A DNA stretch of 30,858 nucleotides from positions 1 through 30,858 of the forward strand of contig DANO01000024.1 of the NCBI GenBank assembly GCA_002497295.1, read 5' to 3'. The first letter of the stretch is position 1, and each line of letters begins with the position of its first letter. This document shows positions 6,747-14,896 of this stretch, piece after piece. Below the pieces are notes generated by a model, which was not told where the DNA came from, ran no database searches, and worked only from the letters and a program-made list of their open reading frames with translations. This stretch comes from Euryarchaeota archaeon UBA171. Its GTDB lineage: Archaea; Thermoplasmatota; Poseidoniia; Poseidoniales; Thalassarchaeaceae. Position numbers and translations under genes: made by a program.

Positions 6747-8666
6747 TTACATCAGCCTTATCGTTTCGAGGTTCGCAGGTGCATGTGTCTGTACCCTGAA
6801 CGTATCACGGAGACCTTGTCTGAATGCATTACATGTTTGTGGATCGCCGTGATGGCAGATTATGCGTCTTGGAGTCGGGTTTAGTGCCTTGACGTAGTCC
6901 ATCAACTGCCTTCTGTCTGAATGTCCGCTAAAGCCGTCTATCGTAACCACGTTACATGCGACTGGGATCATGTGAGTCTGGCCTCTATCCACAAGGGGGA
7001 CCTCTGGGTGGCCTGATTGGAGTCTACGTCCAAGGGTACCAGAAGCCTGATAACCAACGAAACAGAGAGTGTTGTTGAGCTCTGGCGCCCAGTTCTTGAA
7101 GTACTCCATGATCGGGCCACCAGTCATCATTCCGGAAGTTGCCAATACGATACAAGGGGAAGGATCGTTGATTATCGATTCCCTCTGCTCCCTGGAGTCA
7201 ACCTGCTTGAACCATGGTGAATTGAATGGATTCTCTTCACCGCCCTTGAGGACCTGTCTCCGTAGATCTCTATTGAGAAAATCTGGATGGCTAGCATGAA
7301 TCGCCGTAGCCTCGGATATCATTCCATCGAGCCATACGGTGACGGGGGATACGTCTCCCGATTTGAATAACTGATCTATCGCCAGCATCACTTCCTGTGA
7401 CCTACCGACTGCGAATACAGGACAGAATACCTTTCCACTCCTCGATACAGCGAGTTTAATCAAATCCTGAATTTCTTGAGTTGCATCTACTCGATTCGGT
7501 TGGAAGTCTTGCGGGCCCCCGTAAGTAGACTCAATAACAAGAGTATCAGCCCTAGGAAATCTTACAGTCGCTGCATCGAATAGCCAAGATTTCTCATATT
7601 TTATATCCCCAGAGAAAAGTAGGCGATGTTCGTTATTAGCCTCGCCTATTTGCATGTAAACAGATGATGATCCGAGGATGTGGCCTGCATTCTCGAGAGA
7701 TATCTTGATGTCTGGCGCTATGTCGGTCTTATCGCCATGACTGATGTCAACAACATGCTTGATGCACTCCTGTATATCCGCCTTGCTGTATGGCGGTTCC
7801 ACTCCTTCTGCCTTGGCGACTTTGATGTAATCTATCTGCAGTAGTGTCATCAGATCCCTTGTGGGCGGAGTGCAATAAACAGGGCCTCTGTAGCCGTATC
7901 TGAATAATACGGGCAGCATTGCTATGTGGTCTACGTGAGCATGGGTTAAGACTACAGCATCGATATTCTCCAGAGGCAGCAGTTCTGGTGCTGTAAAGAA
8001 TGGTTGTATCTCATTCTTATTTGTAGTGGGTTTTGCTCCAACGTCTACAAGTACTCGAGATTCATTGGTAGTAACCAGGTGCATTGCCCTGCCTACTTCC
8101 CGATATGAGCCGAGAGCAGTGAGTCTGGCCCATGAAGGGCCCCTTCTCTTTGGACGGTATATCCTTGTACCGAATTTTCTCAAAAGTGCCCTTCTTTCGT
8201 CGGCCATTTCTCTCCTGTATCTTCTAATGTCGTGTTGAGTCCTACTCTCGAATGCTGGGGCCCTTGCAACATTGACCAGCCAGCCTATATCGTCCCTGAG
8301 TGCTCGGATAATCGACCCCTTGGGGCCAACAGCAACAGAGGGATCGTCACATTCGATGGTGACTTCGGAAAGTGCTGGATCGATGAAGATATTTCTGACC
8401 TCTGCTTCAGCAGGAATGAGTTCTTTCACCCTCTGCTCAACTTTATCCTCAGAAAGGAGAAGGTTTGGGTGGGGCCTTACAACGACCCTTCTTTTGATAG
8501 ATTTCGCAATTCTCACCGTGAGGCTCTCCCCGCCGCCTTTTCCAAATGACTGGGGGTCACTAGTGATTATGGCTATGGAGCCTGCTTCTACATCGACATC
8601 GTATTCTAGCCCGGCTGGAACCATGCCAGCAATTTTCTTCTTAACCTCATTCAAGGTGAGTCTCAT
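6747..8666 (-). CDS. fttA: Transcription termination factor FttA / aCPSF1 (KH and beta-CASP metallo-beta-lactamase ribonuclease)
   Basis: Archaeal CPSF73 homologue that cleaves nascent RNA at U-rich sites and terminates transcription by RNA polymerase. Starting at MRLTLNEVKKK gives 639 residues, the normal family length. Two KH-type RNA-binding domains occupy about residues 1-140, the second with a GPKG loop at 114-117. The metallo-beta-lactamase core has the zinc motif HAHVDH (242-247), a downstream ligand His329 in AGHILGSS, and Asp354 in FSGDIKYE. The beta-CASP part contains SGMMTGGP and the late histidines in SGHSDRR and CHHGDP. All catalytic ligands are present, so it should be active. 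I rejected the 10-residue longer start; GAGGTTT upstream of the ATG at 8666 is a fair Shine-Dalgarno. It lies 70 bp downstream of psmB on the same strand and may be co-transcribed with it. Confidence 0.96.
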   Translation of the reverse strand: MRLTLNEVKKKIAGMVPAGLEYDVDVEAGSIAIITSDPQSFGKGGGESLTVRIAKSIKRRVVVRPHPNLLLSEDKVEQRVKELIPAEAEVRNIFIDPALSEVTIECDDPSVAVGPKGSIIRALRDDIGWLVNVARAPAFESRTQHDIRRYRREMADERRALLRKFGTRIYRPKRRGPSWARLTALGSYREVGRAMHLVTTNESRVLVDVGAKPTTNKNEIQPFFTAPELLPLENIDAVVLTHAHVDHIAMLPVLFRYGYRGPVYCTPPTRDLMTLLQIDYIKVAKAEGVEPPYSKADIQECIKHVVDISHGDKTDIAPDIKISLENAGHILGSSSVYMQIGEANNEHRLLFSGDIKYEKSWLFDAATVRFPRADTLVIESTYGGPQDFQPNRVDATQEIQDLIKLAVSRSGKVFCPVFAVGRSQEVMLAIDQLFKSGDVSPVTVWLDGMISEATAIHASHPDFLNRDLRRQVLKGGEENPFNSPWFKQVDSREQRESIINDPSPCIVLATSGMMTGGPIMEYFKNWAPELNNTLCFVGYQASGTLGRRLQSGHPEVPLVDRGQTHMIPVACNVVTIDGFSGHSDRRQLMDYVKALNPTPRRIICHHGDPQTCNAFRQGLRDTFRVQTHAPANLETIRLM

Positions 8667-8670
8667 TTCT

Positions 8671-8677
8671 AAACCTC
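8671..8677 (-). promoter_or_regulatory. Shine-Dalgarno-like site of fttA
   Basis: Reads GAGGTTT on the minus strand, four bases before the ATG at 8666. It decides between that start and the 10-codon longer alternative. Confidence 0.5.
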
Positions 8678-8736
8678 GTCTCCACAGGCTCTGCACAACA
8701 GGGGTGCTGGGCTGATGCCCTGGGAATCTGATACTT

Positions 8737-9363
8737 TCAAAGTGAGTCGAGTGCAGAGGCTATCTCTTCTTCGGATAGCTGTATGTAGCCATCTTCCATA
8801 GTGATAACTGCTAGGTCCATACCGTTTCCGCTGGCACTGTCCCTCTGAGCAGATGCCAGAAGAGCCTTTGCGGCAAGAGCGACTGCTTCTTCCTTAGTCA
8901 TGTTAGGAGAAAACTGGTCTTCGAGAACGCCGTACATGAATGGGCTCCCTGAACCAGTGGCGCAGTACAGGTCTGGAATCGAACCACCAGCTGAGTCTAT
9001 GCTGTAAACACTGGAACCCGATTCATCTACCCCCACTATGAGTAGTTGCACATAATGAGGCCTTCCAACAAGGATGTTGGCCGTCAACGTAGCAGCGCCT
9101 CTGACTGTCATGGGTGTGTTTCTCTTCAACTCGTACAACGATAACTCGGCAGATAACATCCTGGCCAAAGATTGCGCATGGCCGACAAGTCCTGCCGTTG
9201 TAAGGGCAACTCTTCCAGATATCTGGAATAACTTCTTCACGTTCTTGTTTGCAATGAAATTCCCCATGGTTGCTCGGTGGTCTGCGCCAACGACTACTCC
9301 GCCATTAAAGGTGATTCCTAGCGTACTCGTTCCAGTTTTGATAACCTGCGACTCAATAGACAT
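8737..9363 (-). CDS. psmB: Proteasome beta subunit (proteolytically active)
   Basis: Core catalytic subunit of the archaeal 20S proteasome, forming the inner beta rings and cleaving unfolded proteins. It has 208 residues. The short propeptide MSIESQVIKTG ends in Gly, directly before Thr12, which becomes the N-terminal nucleophile (mature TSTLGITF). In mature numbering Asp17 and Lys33 (in NKNVKKLF) complete the catalytic site, and QRDSASGNGMDLAVIT contains the conserved Ser-Gly region. Similarity to the Thermoplasma acidophilum subunit is visible across the whole length (for example AGLVGHAQSLARMLSAEL and GSGSPFMYGVLEDQ). The alpha subunit is not in this window. A small hairpin precedes the start codon. 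Confidence 0.97.
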   Translation of the reverse strand: MSIESQVIKTGTSTLGITFNGGVVVGADHRATMGNFIANKNVKKLFQISGRVALTTAGLVGHAQSLARMLSAELSLYELKRNTPMTVRGAATLTANILVGRPHYVQLLIVGVDESGSSVYSIDSAGGSIPDLYCATGSGSPFMYGVLEDQFSPNMTKEEAVALAAKALLASAQRDSASGNGMDLAVITMEDGYIQLSEEEIASALDSL

Positions 9364-9372
9364 GTAAACACC

Positions 9373-9390
9373 AGCGGGCGAATCGCCGCT
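9373..9390 (-). other. Imperfect inverted repeat upstream of psmB
   Basis: The sequence AGCGGGCGAATCGCCGCT can fold into about seven base pairs with one bulged G and a three-base loop. It begins ten bases before the psmB start codon, so it would lie in the 5' leader if one exists. It could be a regulatory hairpin or an operator, or chance. Confidence 0.3.
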
Positions 9391-9409
9391 GATTCTGAAC
9401 CTCCGGACC

Positions 9410-9418
9410 CCTTTATGA
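9410..9418 (+). promoter_or_regulatory. Possible TATA box for the sepF-like / ZPR1 operon
   Basis: CCTTTATGA lies about 40 bp before the GTG at 9455 within the divergent region between psmB and the sepF-like gene. On the opposite strand it reads TCATAAAGG, so it might serve either direction. Support is positional only. Confidence 0.35.
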
Positions 9419-9454
9419 AGCCATTCAGACTATTTCGTCCGATGGGCTCAAGCG

Positions 9455-9838
9455 GTGAGGTCTAGACAGGGCCCCATGAGGGGACCTTCTGATGAACTCG
9501 GAGAGGTGTCAAAATTGGGTGACGGCTCTATATTTCACGATCTCGAGAAGATGTATCCAGATGCCCCCATACCAGAGGAAGGAGGTCAAATCTTGAGAAA
9601 TGCTGTGATTGACGGTTCAGACGGTCTTTCGACGCTGATGGACTGGGTTTCCCAGGGAGATATGGTCATCGTGGACGTGTCGCCGATCATCGATCAACCT
9701 GGAAGGCTGTCCGAGGTGATAGACCCCCTCATGGTATTCGTGGAACAACAGATGGGGGGGCAACTCCTCAACTTTGGACATTCGAGGCTTCTTCTACTAC
9801 CTTCCACCCACCAAGCCAGAGGAACCGGGGGGGTGTAA
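9455..9838 (+). CDS. SepF-like cell-division protein (DUF552)
   Basis: A 127-residue protein whose second half resembles archaeal SepF, the membrane anchor of FtsZ. A segment MDWVSQGDMVIVDVSPI (about 62-78) matches the family's strand 'G-x-I-V-I-x-D-I-S-P', followed by a helix region and by GGQLLNFGHSRLLLLPST (about 101-118), which matches the 'G-G-D-I-x-x-L-G-x-x-x-I-I-x-T-P' end of the fold. SepF in archaea dimerises and links FtsZ filaments to the membrane. I see no clear amphipathic membrane-targeting helix at the N-terminus, which is the expected feature that is missing. Start is GTG 9455 or in-frame ATG 9476. It ends one base before the start of ZPR1, so the two are probably co-translated. 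Confidence 0.6.
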   Translation: MRSRQGPMRGPSDELGEVSKLGDGSIFHDLEKMYPDAPIPEEGGQILRNAVIDGSDGLSTLMDWVSQGDMVIVDVSPIIDQPGRLSEVIDPLMVFVEQQMGGQLLNFGHSRLLLLPSTHQARGTGGV

Positions 9839-10435
9839 GTGGAGACTTTGATTGAGCAATCATGCCCGATGTGCTACGAAGAGTCATCGGTTTTCATGCT
9901 GGTGAACGTTCATGAGATACCATATTTCGGGGAGCAAACGGAGTTAACACTCGCGTGCAAGTCATGCGGTTGGAGGAAAACTGACTTCATAGCTGGGGAT
10001 GGTGGGGAACCCGTGGCTTGGACGATTCCGATTAATGCCGATACTCTCGATAGTCGTGTGGTGAGGTCGTCATCATGTACCGTTAGGATACCTGAGCTCG
10101 ATATAGAAGTAGAGCCAGGCATATCCGCTGATGGCTATGTTTCCAATGTCGAGGGAGTCATATCGCGCTTTGAAGATGCGATACGTATGCTCATGAGGCA
10201 GGCACAATCAGAGAACGACATAGGAGATGTCGAATCTTGTGAGGCGTTTCTTCAACGTCTCACCGATGCGAAGTTGGGCCATGGCGATGGAGTGTCTCTT
10301 GTTCTTCTCGATCCACTTGGGCATTCCAAGATAATGCACGATGCAGCAAGTAGCAGGAATCTAACGGATGAGGAGGTCGATGGGCTCTACACAGGCCCTA
10401 TTGTGCCTGTCTTCGATATGTCTGATTCCGAGTGA
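9839..10435 (+). CDS. ZPR1-type zinc-finger protein
   Basis: A 198-residue single-domain ZPR1 protein. The zinc finger has Cys9/Cys12 (CPMC) and Cys40/Cys43 (CKSCGW), with a typical intervening strand pattern (LVNVHEIPYFGEQTELTLAC). The rest is the beta-barrel-like ZPR1 domain, with DSRVVRSSSCTVRIPELDIEVEPG as the recognisable core and a segment like VEGVISRFEDAI, as in archaeal members. In eukaryotes ZPR1 acts with translation elongation factor 1A folding; the archaeal role is less clear, and a chaperone function for aEF1A is an inference. The start is a GTG immediately after the stop codon of the sepF-like gene, preceded by a G-rich stretch that may act as a ribosome-binding site. Confidence 0.88.
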   Translation: METLIEQSCPMCYEESSVFMLVNVHEIPYFGEQTELTLACKSCGWRKTDFIAGDGGEPVAWTIPINADTLDSRVVRSSSCTVRIPELDIEVEPGISADGYVSNVEGVISRFEDAIRMLMRQAQSENDIGDVESCEAFLQRLTDAKLGHGDGVSLVLLDPLGHSKIMHDAASSRNLTDEEVDGLYTGPIVPVFDMSDSE

Positions 10436-10459
10436 CTGCACATCCGATTATGTTAGCCA

Positions 10460-11827
10460 TCAGGAAAGAAATTCTTCCAGCCTATCCGACCATTGGGAGC
10501 GTTTTTCGGATAGTTCTGATAGCCATTCTTCTGCTCTTTCGATGCACATCTGCTTCATCTCACCTGCTAGAATACTACCAGATGCATATTGTGAGGCGAT
10601 TCGTTCGAGTTCGGAGTCATCCGGTTCGAAAAAGAATCGAAGGTATTGGTAAGCTACGTCCCTATCCGTATTGCCGCCCAATCGTCTATGCTCCTCCACT
10701 GTTGGCTGGCCGCCACTATGGGCTTTGCGAATCTTCTTTTTCATACTCTCAATTGAATCATTTAGGAAGATTGTAGTTTCTGGTTTGGAAGACGACATCT
10801 TTCCGCCTGTCAGCCCCATGGCGAACCTGTGGTAACTAGATGCAGGGGCCATCAGACCAAGCCCCCCCATCGAACGCTCCAGTTGCAATAGCCTGTTCCT
10901 GATTGCCTGCTCATCGGATCTGGTGGCGGCCGGAATAGTTACCGTACCATGGGAGGGGTTAGGAGTAACGTCAGCGAAACCCAGATCAACTAATATTTCA
11001 ACAACTGATGATATCACCTCTTTCCTCTTTGATTTATCGATTCGTCCGCTTTCCGACATCCCGAATACCGCCTTGTTATCCTCTTGAACGCTGAGTGAAA
11101 CAAGGAGGCCGGAGGTCTTTGCATGCCTTATGTTGAACCACTGTGTTTTCGATACAATGTCTCGTGTGAGCCTGATATGTGGGTCTTGATCGACGCCCAC
11201 GGGAACTACAATTGGACGTAGTCCTCCAAAATCATCGAGCATCGGGTGAAGAATGTCCCCTACTTGAACGAGTGGCGCCTGGACGTGCGCGAGATTGGTG
11301 TTCCCTCCAAATCCATAGATGGATCCCAATTCGGAAAGATTTGTTCTCCTCCCAAGTACAAAGGCGAGCCTCTGTACTTCTGGACGGCTACTCTGGAAGT
11401 AAACACTGGTCTTGTCAGGATCTAGACCCATTGCTGCATAATTCGAAACATATTCTTCCAATGCGACCTTTCGACCCTGCTCGAGAGACATTCCCCTGGT
11501 CGCGACTGATTCGAGATCTGCGACAGCAACTGTAACATCGGCACCGATCTCTTGGAACCACTTTGCTTGCTCTATGACCATCGTATGCCCGAGATGCATC
11601 TTGCCACTCGGCATTAGGCCTGTTAAAACTCCGAAGGGGTCTCCTCTTTCAGCTGCGGATAGCGGCACATTGAGGTCCCTATGTGCAAAAACGAGGTCTC
11701 TCCGCTGAAGCATACTTGGGTTCTTGATGGCGGAGAGGTCCATTCTCTCGAGTCCGAACCTCTCTGAGAGAGCATCGTAATCCGTGGAGTCATCGGATCC
11801 CCATGGGTCTATTCCGATGTCAGCCAT
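10460..11827 (-). CDS. trpS: Tryptophanyl-tRNA synthetase (archaeal/eukaryotic type)
   Basis: Class I synthetase that charges tRNA-Trp, 455 residues. The HIGH-like motif is SGKMHLGH (74-81) and the KMSSS motif is GKMSSSK (about 340-346). Other family segments are VVPVGVDQDPHIRLTRD (which contacts tryptophan and the active site) and RFAMGLTGGK just before KMSSS. The protein resembles the archaeal and eukaryotic form rather than the shorter bacterial one, including an N-terminal extension with MLQRRDLVFAHRDLN. The ATG start at 11827 fits well. It is convergent with ZPR1 (24 bp gap) and divergent from the saccharopine-dehydrogenase-like gene. Confidence 0.95.
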   Translation of the reverse strand: MADIGIDPWGSDDSTDYDALSERFGLERMDLSAIKNPSMLQRRDLVFAHRDLNVPLSAAERGDPFGVLTGLMPSGKMHLGHTMVIEQAKWFQEIGADVTVAVADLESVATRGMSLEQGRKVALEEYVSNYAAMGLDPDKTSVYFQSSRPEVQRLAFVLGRRTNLSELGSIYGFGGNTNLAHVQAPLVQVGDILHPMLDDFGGLRPIVVPVGVDQDPHIRLTRDIVSKTQWFNIRHAKTSGLLVSLSVQEDNKAVFGMSESGRIDKSKRKEVISSVVEILVDLGFADVTPNPSHGTVTIPAATRSDEQAIRNRLLQLERSMGGLGLMAPASSYHRFAMGLTGGKMSSSKPETTIFLNDSIESMKKKIRKAHSGGQPTVEEHRRLGGNTDRDVAYQYLRFFFEPDDSELERIASQYASGSILAGEMKQMCIERAEEWLSELSEKRSQWSDRLEEFLS

Positions 11828-11884
11828 GGCGTTCGCTGCCCGATTATGGCAATCAAGCCTTTGACTGAGTTGACCGATAGAAGC

Positions 11885-11892
11885 AAAAATAA
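11885..11892 (+). promoter_or_regulatory. TATA box of the saccharopine-dehydrogenase-like gene
   Basis: AAAAATAA is centred about 24 bp before the ATG at 11912, where an archaeal TATA element would place transcription start at or next to the start codon. This predicts a leaderless mRNA. Confidence 0.6.
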
Positions 11893-11911
11893 CCCATCAG
11901 CCTCGTAAGTC

Positions 11912-12967
11912 ATGGCTAAGATACATTGTTTCGGTTCTGGGCTGGTCGGATCATACGTTATCCGATATCTAGCGGGCAAGGGGCATGAAGTGCATGCATA
12001 CGATCAACAGCCGCATAGGGTAGAGGGGGTGCCCGGTGTTGAGGTGCATTATGTCGAGCACGATGAATATCCTCACGAGTTGATTCAGGATTCAGTCACG
12101 GATTCTTTCATCATCAACATGCTACCTGGATCCATAGGGCACGTATGCACCACTCTACTAGCTGAGCGACCCTGTACACTCGTAGACCTTAGTTTCAGTA
12201 AATTCACGCCTGATAGGGATGATCAGAAAGCGAGGGATTACGGGGCGACCGTTTTGTGGGATGTTGGAATTGCTCCCGGTCTCTCAAACATGCTTTCTGC
12301 ACATGCCTACAGAAAAATGGGGCCATTACGAGATCTGAAGATATGGGTGGGTGGAAATCCAACAGGCCCATTAGGGGAATGGAAGTACATGGCTCCATTC
12401 TCACCTTCAGATGTTATCGAGGAATATACGAGGCCTGCACGAGTCATCAGAGACGGAGAATCGGTCGTCATACCTGCTCTGTCGGATCGCCATTCAGTGG
12501 ATGTAGATGAGCAGGGTACAATGGAGGCCTTCTTGACCGATGGATTGAGGTCCTTGTTGAATTCAATCCCATGCGAGAATATGTCAGAATACACCGTGAG
12601 GTGGCCGGGGCATATTCAGAAATTCATTGATCATCGAGATTCCGGGGATCTTGATGAGTTACAGCTAATCGAAGAATGGAGGTATGATCCCAAGGTGCCC
12701 GAATTCACGTGGCTTCGTGTCTTGGCAGAGGGCAGTGACGGGGAAACTATGGAATGGACCGTTCAAGACTACGGAGGGGATGACGGGCACTCTATGGCAA
12801 GGACGACTGGGCTCGTTACTGCGATATGCACGGAAGCATGGATTGAGGATTCGAAGATGCTTCCTCCGGGAGTTCATGCTCCCGAGGTTTTGTCCGACGA
12901 AGTGTTGTCAAGAGTTGTCCGGGAGATGGTTTCTCACGGCGTCGAGATTACTGGGCCGGTTGTATGA
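11912..12967 (+). CDS. Saccharopine dehydrogenase-like NAD(P)-dependent oxidoreductase
   Basis: A 351-residue member of the saccharopine dehydrogenase (Lys9/LYSDH-like) family. The N-terminal Rossmann fold begins at once: KIHCFGSGLVGSYVIRYLAGKGHEV with the glycine motif GSGLVG (8-13), and Asp31 in VHAYDQQP, which favours NAD(H). The catalytic domain has the family segment WDVGIAPGLSNMLSAHAYRK (about 116-135), corresponding to the 'G-x-x-P-G' stretch of saccharopine reductase. The exact substrate cannot be read; lysine-6-dehydrogenase or an aminoadipate/saccharopine-related activity are candidates, and no lysine-pathway neighbour helps decide. The last 60 nt overlap the convergent gene on the other strand. 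Confidence 0.8.
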   Translation: MAKIHCFGSGLVGSYVIRYLAGKGHEVHAYDQQPHRVEGVPGVEVHYVEHDEYPHELIQDSVTDSFIINMLPGSIGHVCTTLLAERPCTLVDLSFSKFTPDRDDQKARDYGATVLWDVGIAPGLSNMLSAHAYRKMGPLRDLKIWVGGNPTGPLGEWKYMAPFSPSDVIEEYTRPARVIRDGESVVIPALSDRHSVDVDEQGTMEAFLTDGLRSLLNSIPCENMSEYTVRWPGHIQKFIDHRDSGDLDELQLIEEWRYDPKVPEFTWLRVLAEGSDGETMEWTVQDYGGDDGHSMARTTGLVTAICTEAWIEDSKMLPPGVHAPEVLSDEVLSRVVREMVSHGVEITGPVV

Positions 12968-14053
12968 TGAGTCTTCATCGTCCTTGATTAGAACCCACCT
13001 AATCGCGACTGGCGTTGCAATCAATACACTCAATGCTAGAAGCGGCAGGATCAATGTCTTCTCCGGTATTTCGGAACGCTCAATCAGCCACGTGAACCTC
13101 AAGGGAGTGTCTCTGAAATCTTGACTCCATTCTCTCATATTAGTGGCATGGTGACCGGCGATGGTAACGCCTTTCTCGAGATCGTTGAACAGAGTAGCCT
13201 CTACTTGGATATCGTCTTCTTGAACCCCTTCGAGAATCACGGATTCTCCTTGAGGTATCGTGATTATCAAAGTACCATCGGAATACCTGTAACCCCCCCT
13301 TAGACGATTCTCCTCCAGATCTAGAGGGGCGTACCCCCCATCTGACCACTCCATGTCTGGCTTGTCGACCAATCCCGTGATCTTGATCGTGCCGGGAGTG
13401 GTCCATCCAAGGCTGCTTGGATTCCTTATCTCGATACTTCCATTGATGAGATTCACAGTTATTCGTGACGAGGATTCCTCATGAGTTACCCATTCGCCCC
13501 ATGTTGTGAACCAGTATGGTTGCTCTGATAACCAATCCACCATGTCTCTATCCCTTCGTATATTCAGATCGTCGATTCTGGCGATCCAATAGAGAGAAAC
13601 CAGTTCCCCAGACTCACTATTTTCGATTAATGACCTGTCTGAAAGGCCAGACTCTATCGAGCCTCCGTTTCGAGTGATGACTCTCAATCTTGGATCGTCA
13701 CTTTCAGACATGTCCCCCACAATTCTGAATCCCTCCTCAATGAGAGCTTCTGTTAGGTTCTCAGATATCTCGCCTTCAGGAGTTCCGAAGGAAATGAGGT
13801 TCTGACCCCATCTTGAGGCGTTTATACTGGAAGCGACATATTGAGAACATGCGCCTACTGTCTCGATTTCCTCTTCCGGACTGATATCTTCGATTCCTTG
13901 GCATCCGAACTCATCGCCAAGCGCGAGAAGCTCGGGTCCTATTACATTCTCAAGCCATGTGTCGTCTGAATATTCTGCCTGTACTGGCAAAGAGGTCACT
14001 GATGACAGCATCAGCGCCAACGTAACAGCGAGCAATCGTCTCCTCGCATCCAC
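12908..14053 (-). CDS. Secreted protein with C-terminal membrane anchor, unknown function
   Basis: A 381-residue protein starting at a GTG. It has a signal peptide (MDARRRLLAVTLALMLSSVTSLPVQA, cleavage probably after the Ala near residue 26). A large ectodomain includes two cysteines around residues 50-68 that could form a disulphide, several Asn-x-Ser/Thr sites (for example NASR, NLTE, NGS) and a beta-rich second half. A single hydrophobic helix (LILPLLALSVLIATPVAIRWVLI, about 335-357) is followed by a short charged tail. This is a surface protein anchored by its C-terminus. I do not recognise the ectodomain. The final 60 nt overlap the oxidoreductase gene on the opposite strand; the overlap falls in the cytoplasmic tail, so the true reading frame could tolerate it. 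Confidence 0.7.
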   Translation of the reverse strand: MDARRRLLAVTLALMLSSVTSLPVQAEYSDDTWLENVIGPELLALGDEFGCQGIEDISPEEEIETVGACSQYVASSINASRWGQNLISFGTPEGEISENLTEALIEEGFRIVGDMSESDDPRLRVITRNGGSIESGLSDRSLIENSESGELVSLYWIARIDDLNIRRDRDMVDWLSEQPYWFTTWGEWVTHEESSSRITVNLINGSIEIRNPSSLGWTTPGTIKITGLVDKPDMEWSDGGYAPLDLEENRLRGGYRYSDGTLIITIPQGESVILEGVQEDDIQVEATLFNDLEKGVTIAGHHATNMREWSQDFRDTPLRFTWLIERSEIPEKTLILPLLALSVLIATPVAIRWVLIKDDEDSSYNRPSNLDAVRNHLPDNS

Positions 14054-14090
14054 GTATTGTCGGTATCGATGAGCGTCATGAAGGCTTGCG

Positions 14091-14098
14091 ATACAAAA
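14091..14098 (+). promoter_or_regulatory. Possible TATA box of the plsC-thyA-folA operon
   Basis: ATACAAAA lies about 28 bp before the GTG at 14123. If used, transcription would start close to that GTG, which argues for it over the ATG at 14132 as the leaderless start. Support is position and A/T content. Confidence 0.45.
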
Positions 14099-14122
14099 AG
14101 CATGAAATCGATTATCTGACGC

Positions 14123-14896
14123 GTGAGGGTAATGACCGACGTCCTCGAGCGTCTAGCAGGGCTCACAGGACTCAACGGTACTGGCGTAGAGCGTCCACCG
14201 CCATTTTTCTATAGAATCCTGATGAGGATATTTCCACCCCTGGTCAGGTCTCTGACCAATGTCAGATACGAGGGACTTCACAACTTGCCCAAAGATGGCC
14301 CCGTCATCCTAGCCGGCAACCACACCTCGCATATTGACCCTATAGCAGTGATAATGGGTTCGAGAAGGCCCGTCCGATATCTAGCCAAGAGTGAGCACTT
14401 CAATGGAGGTATCACGAAGATAGCCATGTTGACAACAGGTCAGATCAAGACTAACCGTGAAGCAGGAGGTGGCGGGGCTCTGTCTGAAGCAGTTGATGTT
14501 CTGAAGGGCGGTGGATGGATGGGGATATTTCCAGAGGGGACCCGATCCAGACGTGAAGAGCCCCCATTCCTTCAACAAGGAAAAACAGGTATTGCACGCC
14601 TGGGAGTGAAATTTCCCCATGCGAAGATAGTGCCTCTAGCCATAATCGGGGCCAGAGAATTCATGCCACCTGGAAAAATGAAGATCAGACTATTTGCGCC
14701 CGTTACTGTCAGAATCGGAAGACCAATCTCATTCGCCGAATGGATTGGATCCCCCGAAGGGGGGTCGATGGATGAGGAAGAATTACTCGATCTCCTTGAG
14801 CGGGGGCCTGAGGAAATTGAAAGAAAAATGGGCAAAATATACCGTAATTTCACAAATCAACTGATGTCCACTATAAGATCGATGGGCGCTCCATGA
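14123..14896 (+). CDS. plsC: 1-acyl-sn-glycerol-3-phosphate acyltransferase-like protein (PlsC family)
   Basis: A membrane-associated acyltransferase of 257 residues. The catalytic motif NHTSHID (66-72; His67 and Asp72) and the phosphate-binding motif FPEGTRS (136-142) are both intact. A further conserved block, VPLAIIGAREFMPPG, follows in the usual place. Enzymes with these motifs transfer a fatty acyl group to lysophosphatidic acid, a bacterial-type ester lipid step. Start could be GTG 14123 or ATG 14132 (MTDVLERLAGL). The stop codon overlaps the thyA start (ATGA), so the two are coupled. Fatty-acid ester lipid enzymes are unexpected in a classical archaeon with ether lipids; Marine Group II genomes have been reported to contain such genes. 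Confidence 0.88.
   Translation: MRVMTDVLERLAGLTGLNGTGVERPPPFFYRILMRIFPPLVRSLTNVRYEGLHNLPKDGPVILAGNHTSHIDPIAVIMGSRRPVRYLAKSEHFNGGITKIAMLTTGQIKTNREAGGGGALSEAVDVLKGGGWMGIFPEGTRSRREEPPFLQQGKTGIARLGVKFPHAKIVPLAIIGAREFMPPGKMKIRLFAPVTVRIGRPISFAEWIGSPEGGSMDEEELLDLLERGPEEIERKMGKIYRNFTNQLMSTIRSMGAP

Noticed and set aside
14381..14620. Minus-strand frames within plsC and thyA
   Set aside because: They are shadows of well-supported plus-strand genes, with no motifs or start signals.
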